The notes under the pieces: model-generated
Seen by the model: the letters and a program-made list of their open reading frames with translations, nothing else
What the model was told of the DNA's origin: nothing
The model's database searches: none
Translations under genes and position numbers: made by a program
Origin: Dermanyssus gallinae
Taxonomy: Eukaryota; Arthropoda; Arachnida; Mesostigmata; Dermanyssidae
Length of the DNA stretch: 64,000 nt
Direction of reading: 5' to 3'
Assembly (NCBI GenBank): GCA_003439945.1
Contig: QVRM01006580.1
Span: 1-64,000 of the forward strand
Shown here: piece after piece, positions 20,835 through 33,147 of the stretch
Numbering within the stretch: position 1 is the stretch's first letter
How the letters are laid out: every line of letters starts with the position of its first letter

Positions 20835-23250
20835 TACCACTAAGGCACCTTGCTCGTAGAACATAGTAGTGTTTTTTGCGTTGGGTTCCAATTCATTTGC
20901 CTGCACCGTGATGGCCAGATCATCCGCATACGCGATCATCTATAGCCCCTCTGGAAGTTTATCCTGGCGGATTAGGAGACTTAGGATCGAACCCTGTGGC
21001 TTGTTTAGTCCACGCCTTGCTATGTTGCAGTCAGATCTCTTCTGAGCAATGGTTGTATTCTACTAATATTTTGGCTGGCAGTTTTACCGCTTTTGTGTAC
21101 GAGTCTAGTAGCTCAAGCGCATGCTGTTATCAAAATGCCTTGAAGCTCCCATGTGGGGTATGTCGAAAATGGCCATGCTAATTCTTATTTTAAAGGATTC
21201 ATAATCGGTGATCCTATAGCGAGCTTTGTCGTTCGCGCGTAACCTGAGTGACCGCGCCTCTATCGTGAACTCCACGCAGTAATAGTCATTGAGGCTCTCT
21301 TCTTCAGTCAGGACTTAAAAACCCATTATTTTGCCAACTAGTGTATCATCGCAAAGCGTAAGGTCAATATGTTAGTATTGGCCTGATTTGTGCAAGGTGT
21401 AGTCCTTGCCTTTGAAATGTACGTATATCTCAAGACTAGCTACTAAATTGAGAAATATTTTTTGATTGGGCAGCTAGTCTTGAGATCTGATTAATTTGCT
21501 GCGTTAAAGTCCCTCGTGAATGAAATACCCAATCTGAAAAAGAGCCTTTTGTTCCTTTGGTTTGCGAAAATAATTTTGGCTGTTTTTGGGCAAGGATGGT
21601 TTGCAATTCGAATTTTGCGTTAAAGTCTATAGGAGTGCCCAGGAACCTTATAGGGCAGATCCCGACAAGCAGGTAGCGCTGACAGTCTTATTCTTGTTTT
21701 TTTCCATCAAAGGCACCACTTTTCGCTAGCAGACACAGTAAACTTTAGCAAGACGTTAAGATCGCGCGTTGTTGCGGCACTTTCACGAAGAGCGACCGAA
21801 ACGGCTTCTGCTTGCAGATAAATTGACAAATGCTTTCCGAACCAATTTACCTATTTGGATACGCAAACAGTTTACCTTATTGCAAAGCTTGATTTTTTTG
21901 CCTTGTTGCTCTCTTCTTTCTGAATGGGCGAGCTCCGTTATCATTCCTTAACATCTATTTCCTTTGCCGCTAGCTCCTTTTGATGCTGCCTGGTAAAGTT
22001 TGAATACGTTTTTTAGAGTATTTTCATAGAGAGAGGGAAGACAGCATGTTATTGTTAACCAGTATATAAGTAACCAAGCAAAATGGCATTAGGCAATATA
22101 CCTTAATAAACCAAAACTAAACATAATAAATACCTACGTGAACTATCCTTTTAAACGGCATAAGCTCAAGTTGTACTTATTTCTATGATTCATATGTCTA
22201 GATCGTTAGCACCCACCCTAGTAGATATTAGTGCCGCGTACCATATTTAATTAGCATCTGGTTCATCTCTAAAGGCTGCTCAGAAATGTTTCAAAGTAAG
22301 TTACTTAAGCAAACGTTTACAGAGCTAACGGTATTTAGGGTTTGGATCGGGAGCGTCGCTTGTCGCTTACATACTCTATAAACGTGATTGGGATTTAATC
22401 TCGGCTTGTTGTGATTCCTTGACAAAAAGAGACCAACGGAGCTTGGCAAATGTTCAGAACGTAAAACAACAACGAAGCAAGATCAATATTTACATTAGGT
22501 CCAAAGTTCTAAAGATCTAAGCCGTCTAAGTGGTTTGGAAAGTCTTAGAATAGAACCCAAGTTTTTGCTGCTTTTTTGTTGGGCCTTACGATGAACAGAA
22601 TTGCATGTGGTTCGCTTCCGTCGAATTTTGTTGCTTTTGTTGTCTGATGCCCTCCTTAATTCTGATTGTCGAGCCCGGTGGCATGGTGGCTTAAGTCTGA
22701 GCCTCGCAACCGGAGGAGACACATAGGTGCGCGGGTATTTATAGAGGTTCGTCTATGAAGCAATGTGAACAACAGTTCCGTGGACGTTAAATCATGGCTG
22801 AGGGTCAGCCTGAAAACTTAACTTTACTTAATTCTGGTTATGCTTTTTCGAGCCTTTACGATGCCGTCGTGCACTCCATTCTTTGTCGCTCGTAGAGTCC
22901 GTATCCGTTTTCATCAGCCTTGAAGTTCTATGGGTCGTGTCTGACGATATTTCTGTTCCGGGTTATGTACAGTGTGGTCGACATATAAGTTGGAGCGGCA
23001 AACAAGCGGCAATGGCGCACGATATATGTTACAGTCAAGGCAGAAGTAGCTAAAACTACGTTTCTGGACCCCGACCCTGCCGCCCGTCAAATTTTTCTTC
23101 CTTCGTGAATTTAAGCCATAAAATGTCCGTATGCGATAAAGAAGGCCACGGTGTGGGACGGCCCAGTGGTTGCCTCAGTGCCATCCGGCCTGGCCATGCT
23201 GTCAACTTTACAGTCTTCAAAATTGGTATCATTTTTTAGCCTGTTTGCGA
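20835..23250. repeat. long shared 3' flank (U3 copy)
   Basis: This ~2.4-kb stretch is repeated at ~29170-31460 (after C4) and partly at ~47540-48480 and 51380-51510 (before C6). It contains the decayed head of the family-2 SINE at its left edge, a family-1 SINE, and no gene I can support. Short open frames on both strands lack domains. Confidence 0.75.
22667..22826 (+). mobile_element. tRNA-derived SINE (family 1), B box deleted
   Basis: This has the same head and body as the other copies, but ~25 bp spanning the B box are missing between gcgcggg and tatttatag. It is flanked by target-site duplications cttaattctgat (22655-22666) and cttaattctggt (22827-22838). Confidence 0.8.
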
Positions 23251-24240
23251 TCGCCTTTTGCTTGCCGGGATTAGTCTATTCTATCAGTCGTTACAACTTT
23301 GGAACAAAAAATACTAGCGTTATCTGAAGTTGAAGCATTTTTCAAGCAATGCTTGCTCCTTAATGTGTCCGAAATGTACCCGTGTTGCTTTCGCTCTTCT
23401 GTCAGCTTGACTGCATGTGCAATATTCTTTCTTCGGTGCAGCTTGCAACGGAAGTGCACACTGCGGCTACATTAAACATGTCCTCAATCTTCGCAGTATC
23501 CTGTCGAGACACTAAACATCGCCTTCAAAGAGTTTAGTCGACTTCCACGCTTTGGGAATGAACGCTTTTGCGGCTGCTAAGACACGGCGCATCCATGCCT
23601 GGGGTACATGCCATGGCTATTCATGCAGCCTAAAATATAAAGGGCAGTTTGAATCATTTCTTCGTTTCCGTAGCTTTTGCAATCATGGGGGTGGGTTAGC
23701 TTCGTGTCCAGCTTGATGCTACGTTTTCTGTACCGTGGAAACGAATGTCTCATTAAGGGCATGCAGCCGCTCCTTAAACTGGAACTGGAGGCTGCGTCGT
23801 AGAAGTTACATAACGCTCGCGGCATATAGCAAACACCAAAGAGTAGTTCTTGACATATACCTGGGAGGAGGTATAAACGCACATTCGTAATAATTATACA
23901 CAATTGAGATTATACTTACGACGAAACGCATTCATTTCGTGCTAGACATAAAATAAAAAATACTTATTTAATTAAATGTATTTCCCCATAGGCTGTGTAA
24001 ATACATCGGTGGTTTATTTGCATTACAGATTATAATACAATTATTCAATCAAATTCGAAGTGCATTCTCAAATGTTGGCACACTGCTTTGGCGGGCTAGA
24101 AACATATTGGGGCCACATATGTAACCACAGTCTTCTGCACACAGTCCCCTACGTATAATATTTGTAAGATTTTTGTGAATCTCGTGAATCACACATTGTG
24201 AATCTTATATAATACGTTATGAAATAGCGTTGACGAGGAT
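23251..24240. other. non-coding stretch between the C3 flank and C4
   Basis: It contains the U3 version of the conserved non-coding segment (minus-strand peptide KLTHPHDCKSYG in a frame at 23577-23903). Then comes the start of the C4 upstream flank. No gene is supported. Confidence 0.5.
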
Positions 24241-24298
24241 TTGATTATCGTCACTAAAAGCAGCGAGATCGCTTTTGTGATCTTTTCATTTATCTTGT

Positions 24299-24299
<1 letters not shown>

Positions 24300-24355
<56 letters not shown>
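24300..24355. repeat. compound (CT)n(TA)n microsatellite
   Basis: CT repeats (24300-24320) change directly into TA repeats (24321-24355). A further TA run lies at 24412-24444. Confidence 0.95.
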
Positions 24356-24357
<2 letters not shown>

Positions 24358-24408
24358 ACCGACATAGCCCGCCGGCAAATTTATTTGTCCATGTTGTCTG
24401 TTATCACA

Positions 24409-24446
<38 letters not shown>

Positions 24447-24757
24447 TATAGAAGGCACATCAATAACAATAATCCGGATGAGTACCAAAAAGTAATTAAG
24501 AGAAAATAGCCGTTGTATAAACGTTACACTGGCGACATTAATGTAACGCCATACTTCGAAAATAATTCCACCAAACAGGCCCAGAAAATCTGCACGTACT
24601 GACGAGGACACTGTTGTATTAAGCGCGGTTGCGCAGGAGTCAATGAATGAAACTGCGAAATGCGGAAAAAGTGTTTTGTCCGGCGAGGGTCTACTGGATA
24701 ACAGAATGCCAAAAAGAAAATGCATTTTGGGGCCGCGGCCGCGGTAGCGGTTTCGAC

Positions 24758-24763
24758 TATAAA
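24758..24763 (+). promoter_or_regulatory. TATA box of cuticle gene C4
   Basis: TATAAA lies 56 bp before the ATG, in the same context as C3. Confidence 0.65.
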
Positions 24764-24813
24764 TGGCTGAATGATGCAACAAAGTAAACAGAACAAATTT
24801 GATCGCGAAGAAA

Positions 24814-25530
24814 ATGAAGGCTTTCATCTGCATCGCGGCCTTGATGGCGGCCACCGCCCACGCCGGAGTGGTCGGAGTGGTTTCTACGGGGGCATCGAGC
24901 CAGCACCGATCGGAGGACGGCTTGGGCAACTACGCGTTTGGATACGATGAGGGTCACTTGAGCGGTGGCAGTTTCCGTCGGGAGTCCGGCAACGCGCTCG
25001 GAGTGAAGGTTGGCTCGTACGGCCTCCGTGACGCTGATGGACGCGTCCGCACGGTGAACTACGTCGCCGATGCCGCCGGATTCCGCGCCTCGGTCTCGAC
25101 CAACGAGCCCGGAACGGCGCCTTCACTGCCCGCTGCCGCCTCCTACAACGCTGCCGCCGCGCCCGTGGTCGCTAAGGTTGCTGCCCCTGTTGTCGCCGCT
25201 GCTGCTTCATACGCGGCTCCTGTTGCCGTGGCTGCACCCTACGTTTACGCAACGGCCCCAGTGGTCGCACCTCACGCTTACGCAACGGCCCCAGTGATTG
25301 CACCTCACGCCTACGCAACAGCCCCAGTGGTTGCACCTCACGCCTACGCAACGGCCCCAGTGGTTGCACCTCACGCCTACGCAACAGCCCCAGTGATCGC
25401 TGCTGCCGCCCCGGCTCTGTCGTATGCGGCGCCCGTCGTGGCGCACGCCGCCCGTACCGCCCACACTGTGCCTGCCCGGTACGCCGCCAACGTCTTTGCT
25501 CCCTCCGGAAACCCCTACGCCGCCTGGTAG
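24814..25530 (+). CDS. cuticle protein C4, RR-type chitin-binding, intact
   Basis: An intact frame of 238 residues, closest to C3. It has a signal peptide (MKAFICIAALMAATAHA), an RR domain at ~36-98, four 11-residue Ala/Pro/His/Tyr units and a GNPYAAW end. Small differences from C3 lie mostly in the repeat region (for example APYVYAT, and AARTAHTVP instead of AALAAHTVP). It is single-exon, with the same promoter and poly(A) arrangement as C3. Confidence 0.93.
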   Translation: MKAFICIAALMAATAHAGVVGVVSTGASSQHRSEDGLGNYAFGYDEGHLSGGSFRRESGNALGVKVGSYGLRDADGRVRTVNYVADAAGFRASVSTNEPGTAPSLPAAASYNAAAAPVVAKVAAPVVAAAASYAAPVAVAAPYVYATAPVVAPHAYATAPVIAPHAYATAPVVAPHAYATAPVVAPHAYATAPVIAAAAPALSYAAPVVAHAARTAHTVPARYAANVFAPSGNPYAAW

Positions 25531-26077
25531 ACGAACTGATCGAGTGTAGGTCAAGAGGTGCGTGTCTTGCGAACGGCTTCAACTAGTGCGTTATGGACTC
25601 ATTTGCAACGGAATTTAATTTCATTTAATTAGCTTCATTTTGTTAGTACTACGGGCACTTACTTGAACAGCATGCCACTAAGTTGCGGGATATTACATTT
25701 TTTGGCAACTTTTTGTCAGATAAGTTACAGGAAATTATTCATATATTTTTGTCAGATTTTTTTTGGGCAACTGCTCCACCACCGTTTTCACAGATATCTT
25801 TATGCCGTTTTACCTTATTTGGGTTCATCATCACCTTTGTTCAGGACTGCTAGAAGTTTGTTTTAGCGTTTTATTCCATCTGAGAGTCTTTTAACTAGAG
25901 GCCAACACAATTTATTTCCATTATACCCTTTTCTTTTAAGTCTGCACTCCTGCTTTTAACCGAGAGACGTTCTGCCATCAAATTATCAAAGTAAAAGCCG
26001 TGGAAACTCGTTGCTCTTTTAACAGTTTTGCGTTCATCTGACAGGCACTAGAGGTGACGAACTCTAAGCATTGTGTA

Positions 26078-26083
26078 AATAAA
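26078..26083 (+). terminator. polyadenylation signal of C4
   Basis: AATAAA in the conserved context shared with C1-C3. Confidence 0.6.
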
Positions 26084-27186
26084 ATACTGACCTTGTCGAG
26101 CAATATCGAAGAGCTTTTTTTAGTGTCTCCTACTGAAGTACAGATAGCACTTGTGTAGGCTGAGATGCGTGAAATCAAATTCACTTGTTATACAAAAAAC
26201 AAGAACAGGCTTGTTCATGTTTTTCGAATGATAAGTGCATGTGCTAGGGAAAAGCTATTTGCACAACTAACGTAAATTTAGTTGTGCAATATGTCAATAA
26301 AGAGAGTTCTACCTTGGGAGCATGCTTTAGCGCCAACATATCTATTTAATTCTGATTGTGAGCATGATGACCTGTTCAACGGTGAAAAAATAAACGAGGA
26401 CCGGAAGACGCTTCATAAATGAGTAGCTAAAGAAGCTCCGTTTAGCGGAATGGCGACTAATTCGGAACAGTGACTACAAGACAGTACCTCCGTAGTCTTT
26501 CAGAAGCCCCGTAGTCATAGCAGCTCCTAGCTTGCACCCAGAAATCGACCGCATATGTTGTCTATAAACTGTATTCAGGTTCCTCTGGGGGGGGGGGGGG
26601 TCTGGGATAATTGTTTCTCTAACTGTTCCTCATTAGTCCATGTGTTTCTGAGTTTTGATTGTTATGGCTCTAGCCTGTTCCAGCGCCTCGTACCTTAGAA
26701 GAAAGTAAGTCGCGTCATCCACCGCTCCTTCCTGGCAGTGAACACAGCACACCGAGGGAGACTTCCCAATTCGAAAGAGGTAGCTTTGAAAGTCTGCATA
26801 TTCCATATTCCATGAAGAGCTGCGTAAGGTAATCGTCGAGCTATCCCCCTGCCGCTTAATAATGTTTTTATGTTTGGAGTGAGAGATCGAAGAATGTGCC
26901 CGGTGCTCTAGAAGGAATAGAGTTTAATTTGGCTTCCCATGCTTCCATTGCTCTTTCTTTCTCTCTCTCTTTTTTACTGCAGCTCGATCGGTTATCCCAC
27001 AGTTTTCGCCTCTCTTCTACCTTTAGGTTCTAGAGAGGGGCTCCTGCAAGCATTAAAGCAGCGTTTGCGCTAACTGTACGACACGCCTGGATAATCCCGA
27101 AGACCGCCACTTTTTGTGTGATTCCAAGAACCTTGCCTATTTTTTTTTTCAAGCGATTCCGTTAGACGCCTCAGCCGCTTTAGCTG

Positions 27187-27299
27187 GTCGAGCCCGGTGG
27201 CGTGGTGCATTCGTCTGCGCCTCGCGACCGGAGGAGACACATAGGTGCGCGGGTTCTAGCCCCACCGTTGCACATTTGCAGGGAGTCCGTCTATGAAGC
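27187..27299 (+). mobile_element. tRNA-derived SINE (family 1), 3'-truncated
   Basis: The head is intact up to ctatgaagc and then gives way to the gypsy-like element. The B box is mutated (GGTTCTAGCCC). The abrupt end suggests that the LTR element inserted into this SINE. Confidence 0.7.
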
Positions 27300-27925
27300 T
27301 GTTGTGTCTGGCCAAGTTCAGGTAGGCGCCACGTGCTGGCGAACGTGCAGTGGGAAGGCTAGATACGAGTAGGTACGAGGAACGTCCCGAAGATTCGATA
27401 GAAATGTCTACTTGTACCGAGACGAATCTACCGCATTCGAGAACAATCTGTGAAGCAATCAATACAGCTGACACAGAGTGCAGAAAAAGAACTACAGAGA
27501 ATGTAGTAACACTCTACAGGTAACCGCAGGCGATCGCGTCTTCATTCCTACGTACTCGGCTAGTTTACGTTCAATAGACAAGGTCGATCGATCAGTGTGT
27601 ACAGTTCACGTACATATCAGTGGCGACGAAGATGGGATGGCCGTGGGACTAGTGCATACGTACGTCAAAGTTCAACAACATATCAGTAGCGACGAAGTGG
27701 TTACGAACTGACCGGCTCTTCTTCAAGCCTTACTTCTGCTTTCGAGATCGGCAGGATGCCATAGTTCAAACGGCAGCAAGTTTACCTGCTACGCCAGAAG
27801 GACGTGCCTGCTACTTCTACAACTTCTACTACGACTACTTCATTCGGCAACTACACCTCTACAATTGCTACTACTACTACTACGACTACTTATTTGGCAA
27901 CTACGTCGCTCAGAAGAATTCCACG

Positions 27926-28730
27926 ATGGAAAGAGACGGAAGCATCATGGAAAACGGCCGAGCATTGCTACGCTTCGAGAGATTTGTAGAAGAAGAGATG
28001 CCGTGGTCTACATATCGGTGTCGCTTTCGTGAATTTATCGAACTCAACGAGTACCCCGAGAGCAAACGTGCTCTAGGACTGCTCAACCACCTTTCATTCA
28101 CAGTGTACCAGAAGCTGCGGGACCAGATATTTCTAGATGAGCCTTCAAAGAAAACGTACGAAGAACTTCTGGCTGCCCTGGACTTCATCTTTATTAGAGG
28201 TACATCAAAGTGCGTAAAAATAGTTGAATGCTAAGCTCTAGAGCAAGAGGAAGGTGAACAAATTCAAGACATTGCGCACAGGTTACGAAGAAACGCGGAA
28301 GAATGTGAATGGCCAACGGAATTCCTAACGGCAGTACTGCAAGTACAGTTCATCAACGGTGTCAAGGACGACCACGTAAAGTATCAGGTCTTACACAAGG
28401 CAGACACTTTCAGGACGCTGGATAATGCAGTCAAGGAAGCAGAGTCAGTAGTCCGGCAAAAAGAACGGTTGACGGTGAACAAATTAGTCACTGGTACAAA
28501 GCAGCGGGAGGTATGAGCTACCTTAGAAGAAGCAACCGACGGGTAGTTCAGGCAGGAAGGACAGTACAGCTCCAGCTCGCGCTAGCCATGGTCTGGTGCC
28601 AGGTCACTGCTATCGGTGTGGGAAGCCGGACCACAAAGCTGACACGTGTCCGCATATTAACTCGACGTGCAATTCATGCGGGAAGACCGGACATCTAAAG
28701 GCCGTCTGTTAGCAAAGACAATCCGGTGGT
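27926..28730 (+). pseudogene. gypsy-like gag, interrupted
   Basis: The frame from ATG 27926 reads a capsid-like segment (WSTYRCRFREFIELNEY, then KTYEELLAALDFIF). It hits TAA at 28232-28234 and then continues in the same frame (EQIQDIAHRLRRNAEECEW, FINGVKDDHVKYQVL) to a second stop near 28515. After a frame change come two zinc knuckles, CYRCGKPDHKADTC and CNSCGKTGHLKAVC, ending ~28710. This is the usual order of a Ty3/gypsy gag. It is non-functional because of the stops and frame change. Confidence 0.75.
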
Positions 28731-28847
28731 AGTCCAACCAACAGTTTCAAAAATAAGAATAACGGAGCGTTCGCGGTACCAGTTCAACCAGCATTTAAGA
28801 AGACTTCAGGCTTGAACTTCATAAAGCCAGTACATACAATTCGAACA

Positions 28848-28951
28848 GTGAGACCCGACGTCGACCAGTTACTTGTGACAGTCGAGATCGAGGGTGCTGA
28901 TGCTAAAATAGAAGTGGACAGCGGCTGTGGAGCGACTGTAATGCCACTCTA
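28848..28951 (+). pseudogene. gypsy-like aspartic protease, N-terminal fragment
   Basis: A short frame reads VTVEIEGADAKIEVDSGCG and ends in a stop right after ATVMPL. The DSG triad matches a retropepsin active site. Only the first ~35 residues are present. Confidence 0.6.
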
Positions 28952-29035
28952 ACGATAACGATAGCGATAATGGGGGGTTGGATGGTAATGCACCATCTCT
29001 TTTTATTGAGACATCTGTGCCCCCTGTTTTTTTGT

Positions 29036-29200
29036 CTGATCATTGTCGATTATAATTTACTCTGGCATTTATCTGGCATTTACTTTGTCCAAATTGGAAA
29101 CCATGAGAACCAATTTAAGAGTGGCTGGTCCAGGACTTAAACTCACAACCTCCCGAATGCAAAGCAATGGCTCTACCACTAAGGCACCTTGCTCGTAGAA
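29036..29200 (-). mobile_element. tRNA-derived SINE (family 2), minus strand
   Basis: On the minus strand an A-box-like word (CTTAGTGGTAGAGC) is followed by a degenerate B box (GAGTTTAAGTCC). The body then reads ggaccagccactcttaaattgg. A better-kept copy is at 57005-57160. The head end of another copy is fused into the C3 flank near 20838-20860. Confidence 0.65.
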
Positions 29201-31460
29201 TCTAGTGTTTTATTAGCGTTGGGTTCCAATTCATTTGCGTTTTTGCCTGCACAGTGATGGCCAATCATCCGCATACGCGATCATTTATAGCCCCTCTGGA
29301 AGGTTATTTTGGCGGATTAGGAGACCCAGGTTGTTTAGCCCACGCCTTGCTATGTTGCAGTCAGACCTCTTCTGAGCAATGGTTTTGTTCTACTAGTAGT
29401 TTGGCTGGCAGTTTGACCGCTTTTGTGTACGAGTCTTGTAGCTCAAGCGCATGCTGTTATCAAAACGCCTTGAAGCTTCTCTGGGGTTTGGGGTAGTTTC
29501 GTGTCGAAAATTGTCATGCTAATTCTTGTTTTAAAGGATTTCTCATCGGTGATCCTATAGCGAGTTTTGTCGTTCGCGCGTAACCTGAGTGACCGCGCCT
29601 CTATCGTGAACTCCACGCAGTAATAGTCACTGAGGCTTTCTTCTTCAGTCAGGACTTTCCCACCCATTATTTTGCCAACTAGTGTATCATCGCAAAGCGT
29701 AAGGCCAATATGTTAGTATTTGCCTGATTTGTGCAAGGTGTAGTCCTCGCCTTTGAAATGTACGTATATCTCAAGACTAGCTGCCAAATTGAGAAATGTT
29801 TTTGATTGGTCAGCTGGTCTTGAGATTTAATTAATGTGCTACGTTAAAGTTCCCCGTGTGTAGAATACCCAATTTAAAAAAGGGTTTTTTTTTCCTTTGG
29901 TTTGCAGGTATAATTTTGGCTGTTTTTAGGCAAGAATGATTTGCAATTTTAATTTTGCGTTAAAGTCTATAGGGGTGCCCAGGAACCTTATAGGGCAGAT
30001 CCCGACAAAAAGGTAGCGCTGAGAGTATTATTCTCGTTGTTTTCAATCAAAGGAGCCACTTTTCGCTAGCAGACACAGTAAACTTTAATAAGACGTTAAA
30101 ATCACGGGTTGTTGCGGCACTTTCACGAAGAGCACTCGAAACGGCTTCTGCTTGCAGATAAATTGAAAAATGCTTTCCGAACCAATTTAATTATTCTGGA
30201 TGGTGCCAGGTAAAGTTTGGGAACACTTTGTTTAGAGTCTCTTCATAGAGAGAGGAGAGAAGTTAGCTGATTGTTTAACAGTATATAGGTGACTAAGCAT
30301 ACTGCCATTAGACAGTATACCTTATTAATCCAAAACGAAACTTAATAAATATTTACGTAAACTATCCTTTTAAACAACATAAGATCATGCACTTATTTCT
30401 ATGATTCATATATCTAGATCGTTAGCGCCCACTCTAGTAGATATTGGTACCACGTACCATATTTAATTAGTATCTGGTTTATCTATAAAGGCTGCTCGGA
30501 AATGTCCCAAAGTAAGTTACTTAAGTAAAACTTTATAGAGCTAACAGTATTTAGGTTTTGGATCGGAAGCGTCGCTTGTCGCTTACATACTCTATAAACG
30601 TGATTGGGATTTAATCTCGGCTTGTTGTGATTCCTTGACTAAAAGAGACCAACGGAGCTTGGCAAATATTCAGAACGTAAAACAACAACGAGGCAAGATC
30701 AATATTTACATTAGGTCCAAAGTTCCGAAGATCCAAGCCGTCTAAGTGGTTTGAAAAGTCTTAAAATAGAACCCCATTTTTCTGCCTCTTTGTCGGGCTT
30801 TACGACGAACAGAATTGCATCGGGTTCGCTTCCGTCGAATTTTTTTGCTTCTGTTGTCTGATGCCCTCCTTAATTCTGATTGTCGAGCCCGGTGGCGTGG
30901 TGGCTTAAGTCTGCGCCTTGCAACCGGAGGAGACACATAGGTGCGCGGGTTCGAGCCCCACCGTTGCACATTTGTATTTATGGGGGTTCGTCTATGAAGC
31001 GATGTGAACAACAGTTCCGTGGACGTTAAATCTTGGCTAAGAGTCAGCCTGAAAGCTTAACTTTACTTAATTCTGGTTATGCGTTTTCGAGCCTTTACGA
31101 TGCCGTCGTGCACTCCATTCTTTGTCGCTTGTAGAGTCCGTATCCGTTTTCATCAGCCTTGAAGTTCTATGGGTCGTGTCTGACGATAGATCTGTTCCGG
31201 GATATGTACAGTGTGGTCGACATATAAGTTAGAGCGGCAAACAAGCGGCAATGGCGCACGATATATGTTACAGTCAAGGCAGAAGTAGCTAAAACTACGT
31301 TTCTGGGCCCCGACCCTGCCGCCCGTCAACATTTTCTTCCTTCGTGAATTTAAGCCATAAAATGTCCGTATGCGATAAAGAAGGCCACGGTGTGGGACGG
31401 CCCAGTGGTTGTCACAGTGCCATCCGGCCTGGCCAAGCTGCCAACTTTGCAGCCTCCAAA
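29170..31460. repeat. long shared 3' flank (U4 copy)
   Basis: This is the counterpart of 20835-23250 and contains the intact version of the family-1 SINE. No gene is supported. Confidence 0.75.
30881..31065 (+). mobile_element. tRNA-derived SINE (family 1), complete with target duplications
   Basis: Full-length, with intact A-box-like and B-box words. It is flanked by cttaattctgat (30869-30880) and cttaattctggt (31066-31077). It is orthologous in position to the SINE at 22667, which has lost its B box. Confidence 0.8.
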
Positions 31461-33090
31461 CTGGTATTATTTTATTTTTCAAGTAGCTTGCAACGGAAGT
31501 GCACAACCCTATAAATCGAGGTGATCGAGACCTACAATTGTCCCTTACCTAGACAGCCATGAAAAGAAGCAAACCCGGATAGTGTGTATAACGGCATTGG
31601 CACGTCCGGCTAGGGCGCCACCTATTTGTACGCTGTCAGTAAGCCTCTATAAACGAATTATTCCGAAATGTTTGAAAAGGGTTCTCCATTTCGAATAGAA
31701 TAGAATGAAAAATACGTTACTGACATATAACTGGGAGGAGGTATAAACGCACATTTGTAATAACTACATACAATTGAGGTTATACTTAAGGCGAAACGCG
31801 TTTATTTCGTACTATACATGTTAATAAAGATACTTATTTTAATAGATTGATTTCCCCATACGGTGAGCAAATACATCGGTGGTTTAATTGCATTACAGAT
31901 TCGAATACAATTATTTAATCAAATTCGAAGTACATTCTCAAATGTTGGCATACTGCTTTGGCGGGCTAGAAACGCATTGGGGCCATATATATATATATAT
32001 ATATATATATTCTCCTACGTATATAATTTGGAAAATTTAATATATACGTTTGGGTTTTATGAATCTTATATGATGAATTATGAAATAGGTTTTGACTAAA
32101 ATTTGATCACCGTCACTAAAAGCAGCGAGATCGCTTTAGTGAGCGTTTCATTTCTGTCAGCTGCTTCTTGATCCATCACATTGGTCACTCGATTCTGCGC
32201 GAAAGATTATAAAATACCCCCGTACATTTTTTCTGTAACATCTCGGACCGAATAGTGCAATGCTGTAATGTCTCGTGTTTGTTAGTCGAGTTTGTTAGTA
32301 GTAACAATGCAATGAGCTTGCAGCGAAAAGTCTGAGACTGAAGCTAGAGCTTTCCCCGGAAGACAAGCTCTCTTACCGGTCTTCTGTATTATAAGCTATG
32401 GTCATTTCTTTGAGGATACCTGGCTTGTTGGTAGCACACAATATACCCTCTAGCATCGCGTAACGGAGCATCGGGCGGCGAAAACTCGTTATGTTCGAGA
32501 GAGGCAGACACACTGGTCTTCTCGAATGGCAGTGTAACTAACTCTCGGGCAACCTTCAGCACCCGTCACGGTCATTTGATCCACCAATGCTCATCAAACT
32601 GACATGCTGCTCGACAAACTTTTAAGTGTAAATACACAGCTTTGCCACATGCAATTTGGGAAGGTTGATTTACCATGCCCTACTGACGGGCTGATCTAGC
32701 ATTATAAACAATACATAATTCCTTTATGATCGTTTATAACCTGGCTGTCCTGTCGTTGAAACATTAACTTAATATATATATATATATATATATTATAGAA
32801 TGCACTTCAATAACAATAATCCGGATGAGTATTAACGGGTAATTAAGAGAAAATAGCCGCTGTATAAACTTTACACTAGCGACATTGATGTAACGCTACA
32901 CTTCGAAAATGGTTCCACCAACCAGGCCCAGAAAATCTGCACGTACTGACCAGCACACCGTTGTACTAAACGCGGTTGCTCAGAGTCAATGAATAAAACT
33001 GGAAAATGCGGAAAGAGTGTTTTGTCCGGCGAGGGTCTACAGAATGCCAAAAAAACATTTTGGGGCTGCGCCCGCAGTGGCGGTTTCGAC
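31461..33090. other. upstream flank of C5
   Basis: No gene is visible. It holds (TA)n at 31984-32010 and 32772-32794 and a ~330-bp stretch (32380-32710) that is repeated before C6 (52695-53020). The conserved promoter block of C5 is at ~32984-33031. Confidence 0.5.
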
Positions 33091-33096
33091 TATAAA
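33091..33096 (+). promoter_or_regulatory. TATA box of cuticle gene C5
   Basis: TATAAA in the gactataaatggctga context lies 57 bp before the ATG. Confidence 0.65.
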
Positions 33097-33147
33097 TGGC
33101 TGACTGGTGCAGCATGGTAAACAGAGCAAATTTGATTGCAAAGAAAA

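Larger units (their letters stand above)
27300..28951 (+). mobile_element. Ty3/gypsy-like LTR retrotransposon fragment (leader-gag-protease)
   Basis: This is a truncated 5' part of an LTR retroelement. It has a ~600-bp leader with Thr-coding CTACTA repeats, then gag, two zinc knuckles and the start of an aspartic protease. The sequence then stops at 28951. No RT, RNase H or integrase follows and I could not delimit an LTR. The element sits inside a SINE copy in the C4 flank and is absent from the corresponding C3 flank. Confidence 0.7.
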
